A DNA stretch of 64,000 bases from Armigeres subalbatus (lineage: Eukaryota; Arthropoda; Insecta; Diptera; Culicidae): assembly GCF_024139115.2 (NCBI RefSeq), contig NC_085140.1, forward strand, positions 413,986,283-414,050,282, given 5' to 3'. The notes below the pieces were generated by a model. It was not told the DNA's origin and searched no databases. It saw only the letters and a list, made by a program, of their open reading frames with translations. How positions within the stretch are numbered: the first letter of the stretch is position 1; each line of letters opens with the position of its first letter. The position numbers and the translations under genes were made by a program. Shown one piece after another: positions 22,668 to 34,272 of the stretch.

Positions 22668-22832
22668 ACTAGAGATGTCGCAAATTGATCGATTACTTCG
22701 ATTGATCGATTCATCTTTGTGATAATCAAGTAATTTTGAATCGATTACTACCCAATGATTAATCGAATCGAAGAATCGAGAGAAATCGATTAGTTACTAA
22801 TCGAATAATCAGGATTTTACGACATCTCTAGT
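22668..22832. mobile_element. Short MITE, TIR ACTAGAGATGTCG
   Basis: 13-bp exact inverted ends at 22668-22680 and 22820-22832 enclose 139 bp rich in ATCGATT and AATCGAT words, giving a strongly self-complementary interior. Confidence 0.75.
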
Positions 22833-22859
22833 AAGCATATGCGTTATTTTGAAAAATTT

Positions 22860-23025
22860 CGTTTCAGATGGTTCGAAACGAAATTCCGCGGAATTTCGCG
22901 GAATTTGAGCATGGCGAAATCTGAATTCTTGATTTCGTTTCGTTTCGTAAAATTACAAAAATTTCGCTAGAAAAAACTAGCTTCTAACGAAATTTAACGG
23001 AATTCCGCGGAATTTCGAAACAAAT
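22860..23025. repeat. TTTCG-rich dispersed repeat, copy 1
   Basis: Repeated TTCGAAACGAAATTCCGCGG, GATTTCGTTTCGTTTCG and AATTCCGCGGAATTTCG words, partly inverted about the centre. Related sequence lies at 26345-26520. Confidence 0.6.
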
Positions 23026-23393
23026 TTAGACTTAAGCCATACTGCCTTGTACAGTCGTGTATTATCAAAAATTTCGGCTGCGCCGCTGAACAAAATTATA
23101 AAGCTGTTTTCAAAACCTAATGTTATACAAATCTATCTATTAACGCCAACTAATCAATCCCATTCTGAGTCAACAAATACGTATTTAGTTTTCTTCTATA
23201 AAACGTTTCCGGTGTTTTGTTAGAAATGTCCACCACTGCCGTAATCTGAAAAAGTGACGTATGCGCCATTTTACAACATACATGAATTCCATTTTTCTGT
23301 TAAAGAGTACGATGAGTACTACTCGTTCCCAAGATTCCCAAAAACATATTAGGGTATCCAGGATCCAAAATATATGAAAGTTCAATCCTTCTC
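23026..23393. other. Intergenic, no gene seen
   Basis: AT-rich, no recognisable feature. Confidence 0.45.
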
Positions 23394-24330
23394 ATGTTTG
23401 TAATTTCTACCCCTATTTTTTTGAGGAAATTCCTTGAAGATTTTTCTTTTCTCCAAGTTTTACTGCTAGACATTTATTTGGCTATTCTTTCAGAAAAATC
23501 TCCGGCGTTTCCTTCAAGAATGCATTCGAGAGTTCCTTCAAGACTACATACGGAATTTCTTCCCAAAATTCCACCAGAAGTTTATTCAGAAATTTATGAC
23601 GGAAATCCTCCGATTTCACTCCATAATTTCACTTGTAAATCTATAAGAAATTCCTTCGGTAATTCTTCTAGGAACTTCTCCGGGCATTCCTCCGGGAACT
23701 TTTCCTTTAATTCCTTTGGGATAACTTCCAGGATTTTTTTTCGGGTATACCTCCATAAATTCAATAGCAAAATCCTCTAGGACTTCATTATAGAATTCTT
23801 CTCGCAATTACTTCAGAATATCCTTCAAGAATTCCACTAGAAATTTCTCTTTCCTCGGGAATTTTTCCACGGAATTGTCCTAGAGTTCTTTCCGGACTTC
23901 ACTCGGAATTTACTCCAGCCTTTCATTCGGAAATTAATTCGAGAGTTCCTCTGGGATATTTTCCAAGAGCTTTTCCATGAATTTCTTCAGAACAAACCCC
24001 CAGAATCCATCCGGCAATTTCTTCATCAATTCATCTGGGAATACTTTCAGGATTTCATCTGGGAATTTCTGCACTAATTCCTCCTGGTTTTTTTTTCGGG
24101 AATTCCATCAGATATTTCTCCGGAGATTCCTATAGGAACTTCTCCCAGAATTATTTCAGAACTTCCTTGTGGGAGTTCCTCCGAAAATGCTTGAGGGAGT
24201 TCCTTCAGGAAAATTTCCAAGAGTTCAAGGGAAATGGAATTTCGGAAGTTCCTCTAGAAATTCAACTGATATTCCACCGGATGTTCCTCTGAACATTTCT
24301 CCAGGAATTCAAACCAGAAAAAAAACCTGA
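23394..24330. repeat. Degenerate minisatellite, TCC orientation (locus 2, left)
   Basis: Diverged pieces such as GGCATTCCTCCGGGAACTT and AGTTCCTTCAAG at ~12-bp spacing. Same family as the 57-63 kb array, much older by divergence. The 128-aa frame at 23394-23780 is a by-product. Confidence 0.75.
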
Positions 24331-25320
24331 ATGATTTCCTGGAAGAGCTACTGGTGGAACTACATGAGGAATTGCCGGAGAAACTCCCGGATGAATTTCC
24401 AGTGGAATTCCCGGAGGAACTCTCGGAGGAATTATCGACGGAACTAACTAAGGATCCCCCGGAGGAACTGCCAGTGAAACTACCAGAAGAATTCTTGGAA
24501 ACAATCTTGGAGAATTCATCTTATAGACAAATCTCGTCAAGCTGAAACCTTTGTAGGGGTATGTAGATGGACCATCCTCATCATTATCATAGGACCTCCC
24601 GGAGAATTCCTTGAAGAGCTCCCAGATAAATTCTCAGGTGAGATTTTGGTGGAATTTATATATAAATTAAAGAAGTCTAAATGAATTCCAATTCTGGAGA
24701 AATTCCGGGAAGAATTTTCATTAACAGTCGATAGAACTACCGGAGGAACTCCCGGAGGAATGGAGGAGTTCTTGGAGGAACTGCCGGTGGAACTCTTGGA
24801 AAAATTCCCGGAGGAATTTTCGGAGAAGCTCCTCGAGGATCTCCCAGTGGAAATCTTGAAGTTTCCACCGGAATTCTTTCAGGATTTCTTTGAGAATCAA
24901 ACTATGAATTACTCCGAAAATTCCATTTTTGATTTTATTTTCGGTATAATTTCTGTGGAATGGAATTCCTAGAGAAATTCTTTGAAATTTTCACAAGTAA
25001 TTATTTGAAACTTTCAAGGCTAATTTTATGGCATTTACACAAGAAATTCAAAGATTTTTCGCAGAATTCTCAGGAATGTGCACGGTGCAATTTTTCAGAA
25101 ATTTTTATGAGAAAAAGCACGAAATTATCTGAAGAATTATAAAGGACAACTTATAAAAGAGTTCGTGGAGGATTTCTTGCAGTAAATAATGGTGGAATTT
25201 TCGGATCAATTCCCGGCGAAATGTATGGTGGAATTCCTGAAGACTTTGCCTACTTTGCTGATAGAATTCTGGATAGAATGCCTGGAGCAATTGTCGAAGG
25301 AGTTCCTGGAGAAAGCTTGC
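24331..25320. repeat. Degenerate minisatellite, GGA orientation (locus 2, right)
   Basis: From ~24335 the orientation switches (CTGGAAGAGCT, GGAGGAACTCTCGGAGGAAT) and decays gradually to about 25320, with non-repeat interruptions at 24545-24600 and 24640-24720. Confidence 0.75.
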
Positions 25321-26344
25321 ATATTGGTTTTTCAGCCTATTTTATAATAAATATTATTTCAGAGAGGATTTGTTTAGATTTGTTAGATGATTGTAATATC
25401 TGATGAGCAATAAATCATGCATTCTTAAATGCATTATTGTTTAACCATTGTAATGGTTAAATAAACGCACAATGCACACGTTCCAGCATTCCTCTTATAG
25501 TCTTATAATAATGAGTATCAAACTATTTTTCCTCTCCTAATCCCAAATTGACTGTAAGGGCGTGACCGGCTAATACTGTCCATAGCAGCTGTTTCTTGCA
25601 CTCAATTGCAGTCGGTTGAAGATGAAAATTTACAAGAACAAACAGACAATAGCTTAATTCGTCGAGTTGATTGTATATAAGAATATGGGTCTATAGGTAA
25701 AAGGGGGTTCTTTTAAAAAGGTTGAATTTACAAGGAAAGTATATTCTTTTCTTTACAAGTTTTTGTATGAAAAAGGAAAAATTATTTTTTCATACCTGGC
25801 AAACTGCAGACGTACAAAATTTGCGATCGCATTTCTGAAACACAATCTGAAAGACATATTTTTGTGCATTTTAGAAAGGTGCAGAGGATTCGTCTAGTCA
25901 GCAAATGTATGTTTTTTGCAATTCTCTATCTGCGTATACTATATTCGTATATTCTGGTTTTGATTTAGCTCAATGCCATAAAACCACGCTGATAAATGAA
26001 TATGAAGTATGCTTCAGCATAATCACATTAGTCTTAAATGAAATAAGGTTTCAAATAGAATACAAAATAAATCCCACAATTCCTATATTTTTATATACAT
26101 ACTTACTGATATAAAACTGAACTGATATAAAATTGACCAAATTTGGGAGCACCCACTCCACGATGAACTCCTTTGAAAGCGGCATAAATGCTGGGGTATT
26201 GCCTTATCGTCAATGGTAAACGGGAACACGGCGATTTATCAAAGACTGCTTCTTCTATTACTATAATTTTTATTGGCTGCAAAGCAGTAATTTGACTTTG
26301 AGAAAATTGATTCAGAATTGCGTCCATAATGTAGGAATGTGATA
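25321..26344. other. Intergenic, no gene seen
   Basis: AT-rich. A small hairpin (TTTAACCATT/AATGGTTAAA) lies at ~25438-25460, and the dispersed motif of 144-186 recurs at 25656-25692. Confidence 0.45.
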
Positions 26345-26520
26345 AAAATTTCGCGGAAAAAAAAATCAAAATTTCGTTTCGTTTCGAAAAATTTCGAATT
26401 AAATGGACGTTGATTTCGTATCGTTTCGAAATCTCGTAGCTTAAAATATATTTCGTTTCGTTTCGTTTCGAATCAACACAAACATTTTAAATTTCGTTTC
26501 GTTTCGTTTCGTAAGGAAAA
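26345..26520. repeat. TTTCG-rich dispersed repeat, copy 2
   Basis: Runs of TTTCGTTTCG and CGAAATTTCG words like those at 22860-23025. Confidence 0.6.
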
Positions 26521-26639
26521 ATTGTCTTATCGCATACCCTTAATCTCTAGATCTGATTACAACCTCCCTTAAACGATACAAACTTGAGCGCAAACAAAGG
26601 CCATTCTCTTGGTACAAGTGATTTAGCTACAAAGTCATC

Positions 26640-26830
26640 CACCTACATGTTGTATCAAAGAGTTTTAGAGTCACACGATACGAAAGTCTAGGATTATAAC
26701 GTCCATCTCCAGTTTCAGGTGCGTTTCGGTGATGAACGCCACATCGGTCTCCTTCTCCTTGTGGAAATCCGCCAACTTCAATAGTTTGATCTTGGGTGAG
26801 CAAGCGCTCAAATTGATTAGGCCAAATTGA
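26640..26830 (-). pseudogene. Jockey-type endonuclease N-terminal fragment
   Basis: Minus-strand reading gives NLINLSACSPKIKLLKLADF then HKEKETDVAFITETHL, the start of a Jockey-group ORF2 endonuclease (catalytic Asn and Glu regions). It is followed by stops. The usual Trp-Asn near the start is changed. Confidence 0.55.
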
Positions 26831-28126
26831 TTGATTGATTGAATAATAAACCAGGAGTGAAGGTCGAAACAAAATTGTGCTACTACGCAAACGGATGTTG
26901 ATCTAAGTGACGAGATTCTTACAGAGGAAGTGTTCCGTTCATAAGTTGTCGACGAAATTAAAGATAAGGGACAGGCTTGAGATTGTTGCTCTTTAGATTA
27001 GCTCCTTTTCGTCGATGTCAAGGGGGTCTTCGCAGCAAAGCCTTGAGCGACTTTGTACCGGGTGGCTCATGAGCGTGAAACTCAAACAAATTTTGTGTAC
27101 CTCGAAGAACACTATGACAGATTTGTGGTGGTTCGTGTTTGCAGACATTACCCTTAACAGCGTTACTTTAGCGCCGGAATGTCCCTGGTAATCAATTGGC
27201 GGAGCTTTGGACGCAGGGTCGGTGAGTCATCCTTGATATAACCGGCGGGCACCTGTGTTTCCGCACTATTTAGTGACGCAGTAATTGTGACAGCTAGTTG
27301 CGACTGCTGTTTCTGGCGTTTTTTCGCCAGCATTGTCGATGCACAGCGCTGAGTAAACGTTGCTATTTAGCAGCTAATTGGAGGAGTTGCCTTTTCCTCC
27401 AATGACAGTGCGCACCTACCATGCTGACGACCATGTTGATCCCCGTGTCTCTCATTGTGGGGTCAGGCCAGGCGCCAATGCGAGAACGGCAACGAACGAT
27501 ACAGTAAGAACACTTGAAAACAGCTTTACTGATAACGCGAACGGAAAACATGACCGTAGATAAGTAGATAGATGAATAAAAGTATAGATAAATAAAATGG
27601 GATTTTTCTTTCATTATGGTGAAACTGTTCTGAATTCAGATAAATTTTACCTCGCATTTTCAGAGGTACCATTCTCAACAAAGCAACAACGAATCACAGG
27701 TCTTTTCAAAATATACGAGAAATCCATCAGCATCTCTAGGAGGATTAATCTGGGGTTTCAACACATTTCTGGAAGCCATTACACTCATACGATAAATTAA
27801 GATAAGCAAATGATAATTGAAGAAAGCAGACAATAAAAAACGAACCATTATCGTCAACTGATTACAAGCTTATCTTAGTCTTGCATGCAAGCAATGACCG
27901 ACACAACTTGCCTGCAAGCAATGACCGTGGAATTTTCCTAAATAGGTGATACCCAACAAAAAGATGCCTTACATTCGGTAGAGCTCTATAACTTTTATAT
28001 ATTTCTCTAAAATTAATACCATTTTTTTATCCGACACCATTTCACACTCGTTTTGGCTAATGCTTAGTCAAATATACTTCCGACACACGAAAACGCACAA
28101 GAAAAAACGATCTCCAGACAACCTTT
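26831..28126. other. Intergenic, possible further Jockey debris
   Basis: 27000-27330 is GC-richer and may hold ORF1 remains of the same element (minus-strand pieces such as RHPPGTKSLKAL-like), but I cannot support a reading. The rest is unremarkable. Confidence 0.35.
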
Positions 28127-29657
28127 CTAACGTGTTGATAATTTTAATGTTATGCCTTCTTTAGGCAACAGTCCCACCGTTGATGCAGCAAATACTATTT
28201 TAGGTCCTTGTGTAGCTTCATAGTTGAATTTGGACAGCATCAGGACCAAACAAATCTTGGCAACCATTTCTCCCATCCTGAAAGCTATTAAAAAAAATAT
28301 TAATCACTCACAATATCACAAAAATTAAAAGACACAACGCACCTATACAATTGCGAGGACCTTCACCAAACGGATAATATGCCTTCTCGTCGTAATTTTG
28401 TGCAAGTTTGTCAAACCGCTCAGGCCAGTAGCGGTCTGGTTCTGGGAAATATTTTTCATCACTACCATAAGCAAACAGAGGGATTACTATTTGAGTTCCC
28501 TTTTGAATAACGTAGTCCGAGTTGGGAACGGAATAAGTTTTGGTGCACTCACGATTCAAGATCGCAAGCCCTGGGTACTTTCTAAATGTTTCCTTTACAC
28601 ATTGATCCAGATAAGCCATAGCTTTAACACTATCGTAAGTCACTTCGCCATTGGTTTTCTCTAGCGTTTCGTCAATTTCCGTTTGCAGTTTCTTCATGGC
28701 TGCCGGATTCTGCGTCAGCTCGTGTAATGTGAATGAAATCGCACTTGTAGTGGTATCCGAGCCAGCAACGTAGAACAAAAATACGTTAGCCGCACATTCA
28801 TTGAAATTTAGAACAACCTCATTTTTGCTACTATCCTCTCGGCGAAGATCAATCAACAGCTGGATAAAATCCTTTCTTGTAGTATTGTTCTTCTCACGAA
28901 GCTCGATTTGATTCGATACAATATTCGTTACAAACTGAATCATTTCTGGGCTTAATGATGTCATTCGAGTAGCTTTTAGCAACCCTGGACAAATAAAACT
29001 GGCAGTCGCTCGGAAATTGTTCATGAACCCATCGGACTGCGATTCTCGTAAGGTTTTGCTGAACCCATCATTCGGATCGTTGATGCTGTTTGCTTCAATC
29101 CCGAAAAATACCGAGGCAATTACTTCCAAAACACATCGGCCGACTAACTCACGAATTTCCAACGCTTCTCTTTTCTCGGCAAAGGGTTCGAGAAACCTTT
29201 GAAACTTGTGCCCAACATCGAGAATCGTGGGCATCATGTTGCGCAGTTGAGCACCAGTGAACAGCGGAGTGAACTTGTTTCTCAAATTGCGCCACCGTTT
29301 GCCAGGTAGGGCGAACAAATTTGCCGAAAACGGATCGCTGTCTTCGTTGCAGAAAACGCCTCGATCGTGGAAGTGGTTGAAGTCCTTTGTCATAATTTGC
29401 TGCGCCAGGTGTGCATCCCGAATCAGAATGGCCGGTCGGAAGAAAAGGTAGATCCCCAACAGACGTTCCTTGGACTTCCAATACAGCGCACTTGTGGCGT
29501 AACCGAATGGTTCTGTTTTATTGGCCACGGTTTTCAGATTCCCATATGGAATGTGTGGTTTCACGCTTGGCAATCCATTTCTATCCCAGTACGAGTAGAC
29601 GTAGCGGAGAGCAATCACAACCACTAGCCAGAGGAGTGCCAAAGTATAGATAATCAT
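28127..29657 (-). CDS. Cytochrome P450, CYP6-type, two exons (gene 2)
   Basis: Second P450 of 490 residues, same strand as gene 1. Exon 1 (28343-29657, 1315 bp) and exon 2 (28127-28284, 158 bp) are exactly as long as in gene 1; the phase-1 intron is 58 bp (GTGCG donor, AATAG acceptor). The two exon-1 proteins align without gaps by eye. Motifs: N-terminal anchor (1-22), WRNLRNKFTP, AGSDTTTS in the I helix, ETFR (K helix), PERF and FGEGPRNCI with the thiolate Cys437. The split codon after Cys-Ile reads GCT, so the residue after CI is Ala where gene 1 has Gly. Predicted function is membrane-bound oxidation of small hydrophobic compounds in the ER with NADPH-P450 reductase; the substrate is unknown. 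Intact. Confidence 0.93.
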
Positions 29658-29699
29658 CTGGAACTCGAGTTAAAACTTGCAGGTGAACGCGAATCCCGT

Positions 29700-29736
29700 A
29701 AACTGAAAGTGGTAATCTTTCTCCGGCACTTTTATA
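29700..29736 (-). promoter_or_regulatory. Core promoter of P450 gene 2 (TATA plus Inr)
   Basis: TATAAAAG at 29729-29736 and initiator TCAGTTT at 29700-29706 on the minus strand place the start A at 29704, 32 bp from the TATA box and 46 bp upstream of the coding region. The layout matches gene 1, which has AATAAAAG. Confidence 0.75.
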
Positions 29737-29759
29737 GTCACTGTAGTAGCGATTATTTT

Positions 29760-30811
29760 TTTATTTTATTTTTTTGAATTCATAGGGAATAGAACCATTT
29801 GTGGCGCACTTAAATTCTGGCACTTGGTCACAATTTGACAAAATTATGTTTTTTGTATTATACATCAGCTATACAGTATCAGTCAGTCAATTGTTGGGTG
29901 AACTGGCCGAAAATAAGAAGGGCTGCCTAAAAGGTTCACCACCCATCGTTATGGAAATATTTCGGCAAAAGCCTTTCTATATGCACCGTTAGAGCTGATC
30001 GCCGCACACTTAAAATAAATTATCTTTTGGATTCAGTTATACTCGTCCAATACATCGATGTTTTTGTTGATGTTATGTTCTCTATATAGTCGAGCCAAAT
30101 TTGGTCATAACAAATATAATTAAATAGAGTCATATCTTATCAATTTAAACCACGGCATATATAACAAAACATGTTCGTAGCTTACTGATAGCGTTATATC
30201 ATTGCAAACAAGTCAACTTGCGTACAAATAGTAACGATACAAAACAGTTTATTGCCTTTCTCGGTGGGAACCATTCAAAAATGATGCCCGTACGTGTACA
30301 TTAAAATGCCAAAGAAATGACAGTTTCCAATTTATTTGCAACGGAAGCGCTCACAAATTAAATATCCCAAATAAAAAAATTTGGTGCTCAATCGGTCATG
30401 ATTTAGGGGTTACTCCAATCGATGAAAACTTCAACATTTTTACCCATAAAAATCATTTCCTTAAAAACGAGCTCAGTTCAATCGCTGTCGTTGTCAGGTT
30501 CAGGTTGATTTTGTCGCCGTTGGCATGTACCTAAGCGTAAATGGAATATTGCATGTAGCGACCCAGCGGAACAGTCGTGGCGATCACAACGCTTAGATTT
30601 GGGGGAGCCTTAAATGTGCTCCGTGCAGCCTTTGTGGTTTCGTTTCGTAGCCATCAGTGCCAAGCAATCACGCGTGGTTGTTCCTTTATGTTAATTAGCT
30701 GTTGGGGAAGGAGGGGCAATATGCCATAGCTAAGCAAAAACTGCTTTAATGTCTTACCTGTAACGATTTTCATGGGTATTTTCATATCATGCAACTTTTA
30801 CTTCATGAGGC
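29760..30811. other. Intergenic upstream of P450 gene 2
   Basis: No gene seen. The 17-bp word CAAACAAGTCAACTTGC at ~30203-30219 is shared with the gene 1 upstream region. Confidence 0.45.
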
Positions 30812-31086
30812 GAAACGCCTTCTAGCTTGCAGCTATTAGGAAACAACGCACCACACGTCGGCGAATCAGCATTCTGGTATGGACAGTGCGTGGAGACGCG
30901 TAGTACATTATAGGTTAGTTGCCCAAGGGCGTTTTGCCTCGCTAAAATGTTAGATGTTTCACCAAAATGTGGAAAATTTCGGTTTTTCCAACCTTCCTAT
31001 CTGTTATTTAAACATTTTTTTCGTCTGAGCTACATAATTTTAGGTCTAGTTTTGTAATGGCCATGCCTTGACAATTCGGTAAATAT
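30812..31086. repeat. 270-bp dispersed repeat, copy B
   Basis: Diverged full-length match to 7117-7386 in the same orientation, beginning GAAACGCCTTCTAG and ending near CGGTAAATAT. Confidence 0.75.
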
Positions 31087-31335
31087 GAGGGAATACTCAA
31101 AAGGCGTTTTGCCTCGGTGGTGGGGTGTTTAATGGGATTTCATCATATTTTCATATTTTCTTTCGTCGAAGGTGTGATTCTGTGACAGAAAAGCATCAAA
31201 TGAGTGACATTGTTTTTGATAATCAGTTTCTCAGTTGGCTTTATTCGAACATAATGAGCTGGAATCATCAGCTTTTCGAAGCAACTTGAAACAGATTTGT
31301 TACCTATGGATAAAACGTTACAAAACAGCACACTG

Positions 31336-31908
31336 TAAGGACTGTTCAGTTTATTGAGAGGATACTTTTACATAACGATATTATACAGACAGAATGGTCA
31401 ATTTCGATGGAGTTTGCTTTATCGTATATTATAATACACTGTCAATCAACAGTAGTTTTTGGAATTAGATAAAACAGTTTAAATCTAACAAAATGGCACC
31501 TATTGTCAAAGCTTCTCGAATTTCGCGTAAACATAAGCTTCCCAACAGAATTCCTTATAAACAAAATTGACAGTTTGTAAGAAAATTGCAAATCGGCATG
31601 TCAACAAAATCATCAAAAAGATCGGAAATAAACACACTGTCAATGATTTGTCGATATCTAGAAACAGTAGAGCCTGTGGCAACCCTTAAACGGAATATAA
31701 ACGCTGTTGCTGTTGAAAATCCAATAAATTTTGATTGTTATTAATATCCCAAATTTCTGAGATAGAACTGTTTCATTGATAATTGGATTTCATTTCTAGA
31801 AGGTCAGACAATATATTCAACGAAAAGAAAACAGATTTCGAAACAGATTGATGGTTTTAAAAACATCGACAATACAAAGTGTCCTCTTTATAAACTGAAC
31901 AGTCCTTA
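31336..31908. mobile_element. Tc1/mariner-type non-autonomous element
   Basis: 28-bp inverted ends (left AAGGACTGTTCAGTTTAT..., two mismatches) flanked by TA on both sides, the Tc1/mariner target signature. The interior of ~510 bp has no transposase frame, so this is a deletion derivative. Confidence 0.85.
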
Positions 31909-32039
31909 AGTAAATCAAAATCGTTTCATGCGATGGAGCAGCGATGGGCAAGAACACGTCGAGAAGTCGAGGATGTTTGTTCATAACTGAAATAAAAATT
32001 CCTAAAAGGAGCCATTTCTGACGACCCCAACTACTTAAA

Positions 32040-32431
32040 TTCTTTCAGGGGGATTTGTCACAATCTTTTATGCGGAGTCGGTTTACCTCGGAACCGATCC
32101 GCACTAGAAAAGAGCTTTGCGCCCAGCTACAGGGTTTTGTTTGTTTACTTTTGCTTTTTAACTAAAATACATCACTTAGCAAGGTTCTAAATGAACCGTT
32201 ATGCGTGAGAGAGTTATTAATTAAAGTGAAAAAATTGTCAACATAATGTAGGTTAGCTGTAAATTAAATGTTAAGTGAATTAAAAGAGTCTGATTTCAGA
32301 CCGCATCGTGCTGTGCGGTTTTATTTTCTCTCTTTGCTAAAGGAAGTTTTTTAATACTACCCGAAGCTATTTTAATTTCAACAGTGCTTCTCAGCGCTAT
32401 TTGTACCCACTGATCCCGTAACGATCTTTGC
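32040..32431 (+). other. Older repeat or TE sequence interrupted by the I element (left side)
   Basis: Sequence at 32300-32447 continues at 37505 after removal of the I element and one target duplication. Its identity is unknown; it could be the 5' part of an earlier retrotransposon. Confidence 0.35.
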
Positions 32432-32909
32432 AAGGACCCGTGCCTTCATTCCCAGTGCGGCATTGGACTGAGTCAGACGCATATAGTTTACAGTTTGTAC
32501 CTCTTCACGCGAATTACTCGAAAAGTGCGCTTTTGTTATTCGGCGCGGTGTGTCTTTTTTGCCGAGTTTCGCAAGGTGAAATCCTGCCGGCTAGAGGGAA
32601 GCGGGCTGCATTTGGTAAATCACCAACCGGTGATCAGTGCAGCGCCGTGAATATTTTTGGATTAGCTTCCATCATCATACGAGGACGGTCGTAGGTAGCA
32701 GCGAAGCAGCGACGAAAAGGCTAAGTACCTAAACGCTTTTCATTGTTCGCACATCATACCACGCTTCTGTTCAAACAGCGTGGAGTTGGCTTCACTTTTT
32801 CTCGAACAGAAATAATCGGCCAGTGCAGAAAGAGTGGGCATTAGCCTGGTTCAAAAAATTGTTTTTTTTCTTAAATAAATTTATTTAAGTTTTTTTTTTC
32901 TTCGCATAC

Positions 32910-34272
32910 ATGGACGAAGCGAGTGGAGGCGATTCGCCTTCAACAGACAATGTTGTTCGCACGCGATTTTACCAGGCCACATCACCTGGTCCCTGGGTTG
33001 TTTATTTCCGACAGAAAGCGAAAAGCCTTGATTTTATAGGCAACAAGCGTGATTTGACGCGTCGTTTTCCGAAAACTGATTTTCATCAGATTAATCGGAA
33101 CAAACTACGTGTAACCGCACCTACATATCAGGATGCAAATGCAATCGCAAAAGACCAACTGTATAATGTAGAATATTTAGTTTATGTGCCCTCGCGAGAG
33201 GTCGAAATTGAAGGTGTCATAAACGCAGCGAGCCTGATTCGCAAGGATGTACTTGCAGGAAAAGGTCGTTTAAAGAATGCCCTGCTATCTACTGTGGATA
33301 TCCTGGATTGCAAGGAGTTGCATTCAGCTATCATGGTAGATGGTAAAAAAGTATTTTCTAAGTCTGGTTCTCTTCGGGTGACGTTCGCCGGTTCGATTCT
33401 CCCAAAATATGTAGATATTGAAAATATGTTATTTCCGGTGCGGCTTTTTGTGCCAAGGGTGTTTAATTGTACCAACTGCAAACAGTTGGGGCACACTGCC
33501 GAGTTTTGCGACAACAAGCCCCGTTGTGGCAAATGTTTTGAGAAGCATAGGGAGGAGGCCTGCCAACAACAAGTAACAAAATGTGCTTATTGTGGTTTGG
33601 ATCCTCCCCATGGTTTGCAAGAATGCCCGGTGTACAGAAAGCGCACCCAAAAAGTGAAGCGCTCGTTGGTACAGCGCTCCAAGCAGTCGTATGCGGAAAT
33701 GTTTAAGTCGCAAGACACATCCGCAACTGCCAACGCAACGGCTGCTATTTCAGCCGCGGTTCATGTCAATGATTTTTAAGATGTAATTTCCATTGACGAA
33801 TCGAACTCTGACGTAGCCGAATGAATGATTCAGCAGAGGTAAACATACCCGAAAAGAGGAGAAAACTGTCTTCCCGGGACTACGCCGTAAGAAAATAAAA
33901 ATCATCCCTAAAAGTTTGCCAAAATCTGAGGGTAATGGGGGATTATTTAAAATTCCGAAGCAGCCTGTCTATACTGCTCCTTTTGACCCATGTTGCAGTA
34001 AGACATTCCCGCCATTGCCTAAAACTGATGTTACAAAGAAACATCAGTCAAGGAATATCTCTGAGCAGAAAACTGCTACTCGCACTTCCAAGAAAAGAAT
34101 CTCGTCCAAGCGAGGATTGATATCCTTTAAGGACCTTGTGGATCGTATTTTGAACTTATTCAATATACCGAATTCATTGAGGCCAATCATTGACCTCTTT
34201 ATTCCAACAGTTGAAAGTTATCTGAAGCAATTGACTGTCTCATGGCCCTTCTTGCAGGACTTGTATCTTTCG
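32910..34272 (+). pseudogene. I-element ORF1 (gag-like, three CCHC knuckles), broken
   Basis: The first part (32910-33779, 289 residues) has an RRM-like N-terminal region and three zinc knuckles: C187-C190-H195-C200, C206-C209-H213-C218 and C225-C228-H234-C239. This is an RNA-binding nucleoprotein that packages element RNA. A TAA at 33777 ends it, yet the same frame continues sensibly (DVISIDESNSDVAE) to a second stop. The C-terminal part then resumes in another frame from ~33829 (SEGNGGLFKIPKQ, later LVDRILNLFNIPNSLRPIID) and runs without a stop into ORF2. Confidence 0.82.

Noticed and set aside
27363..27614. 83-aa frame with a Cys-rich middle as a small gene
   Set aside because: There is no family resemblance, the overlapping opposite-strand frame is equally open, and it adjoins transposon debris.
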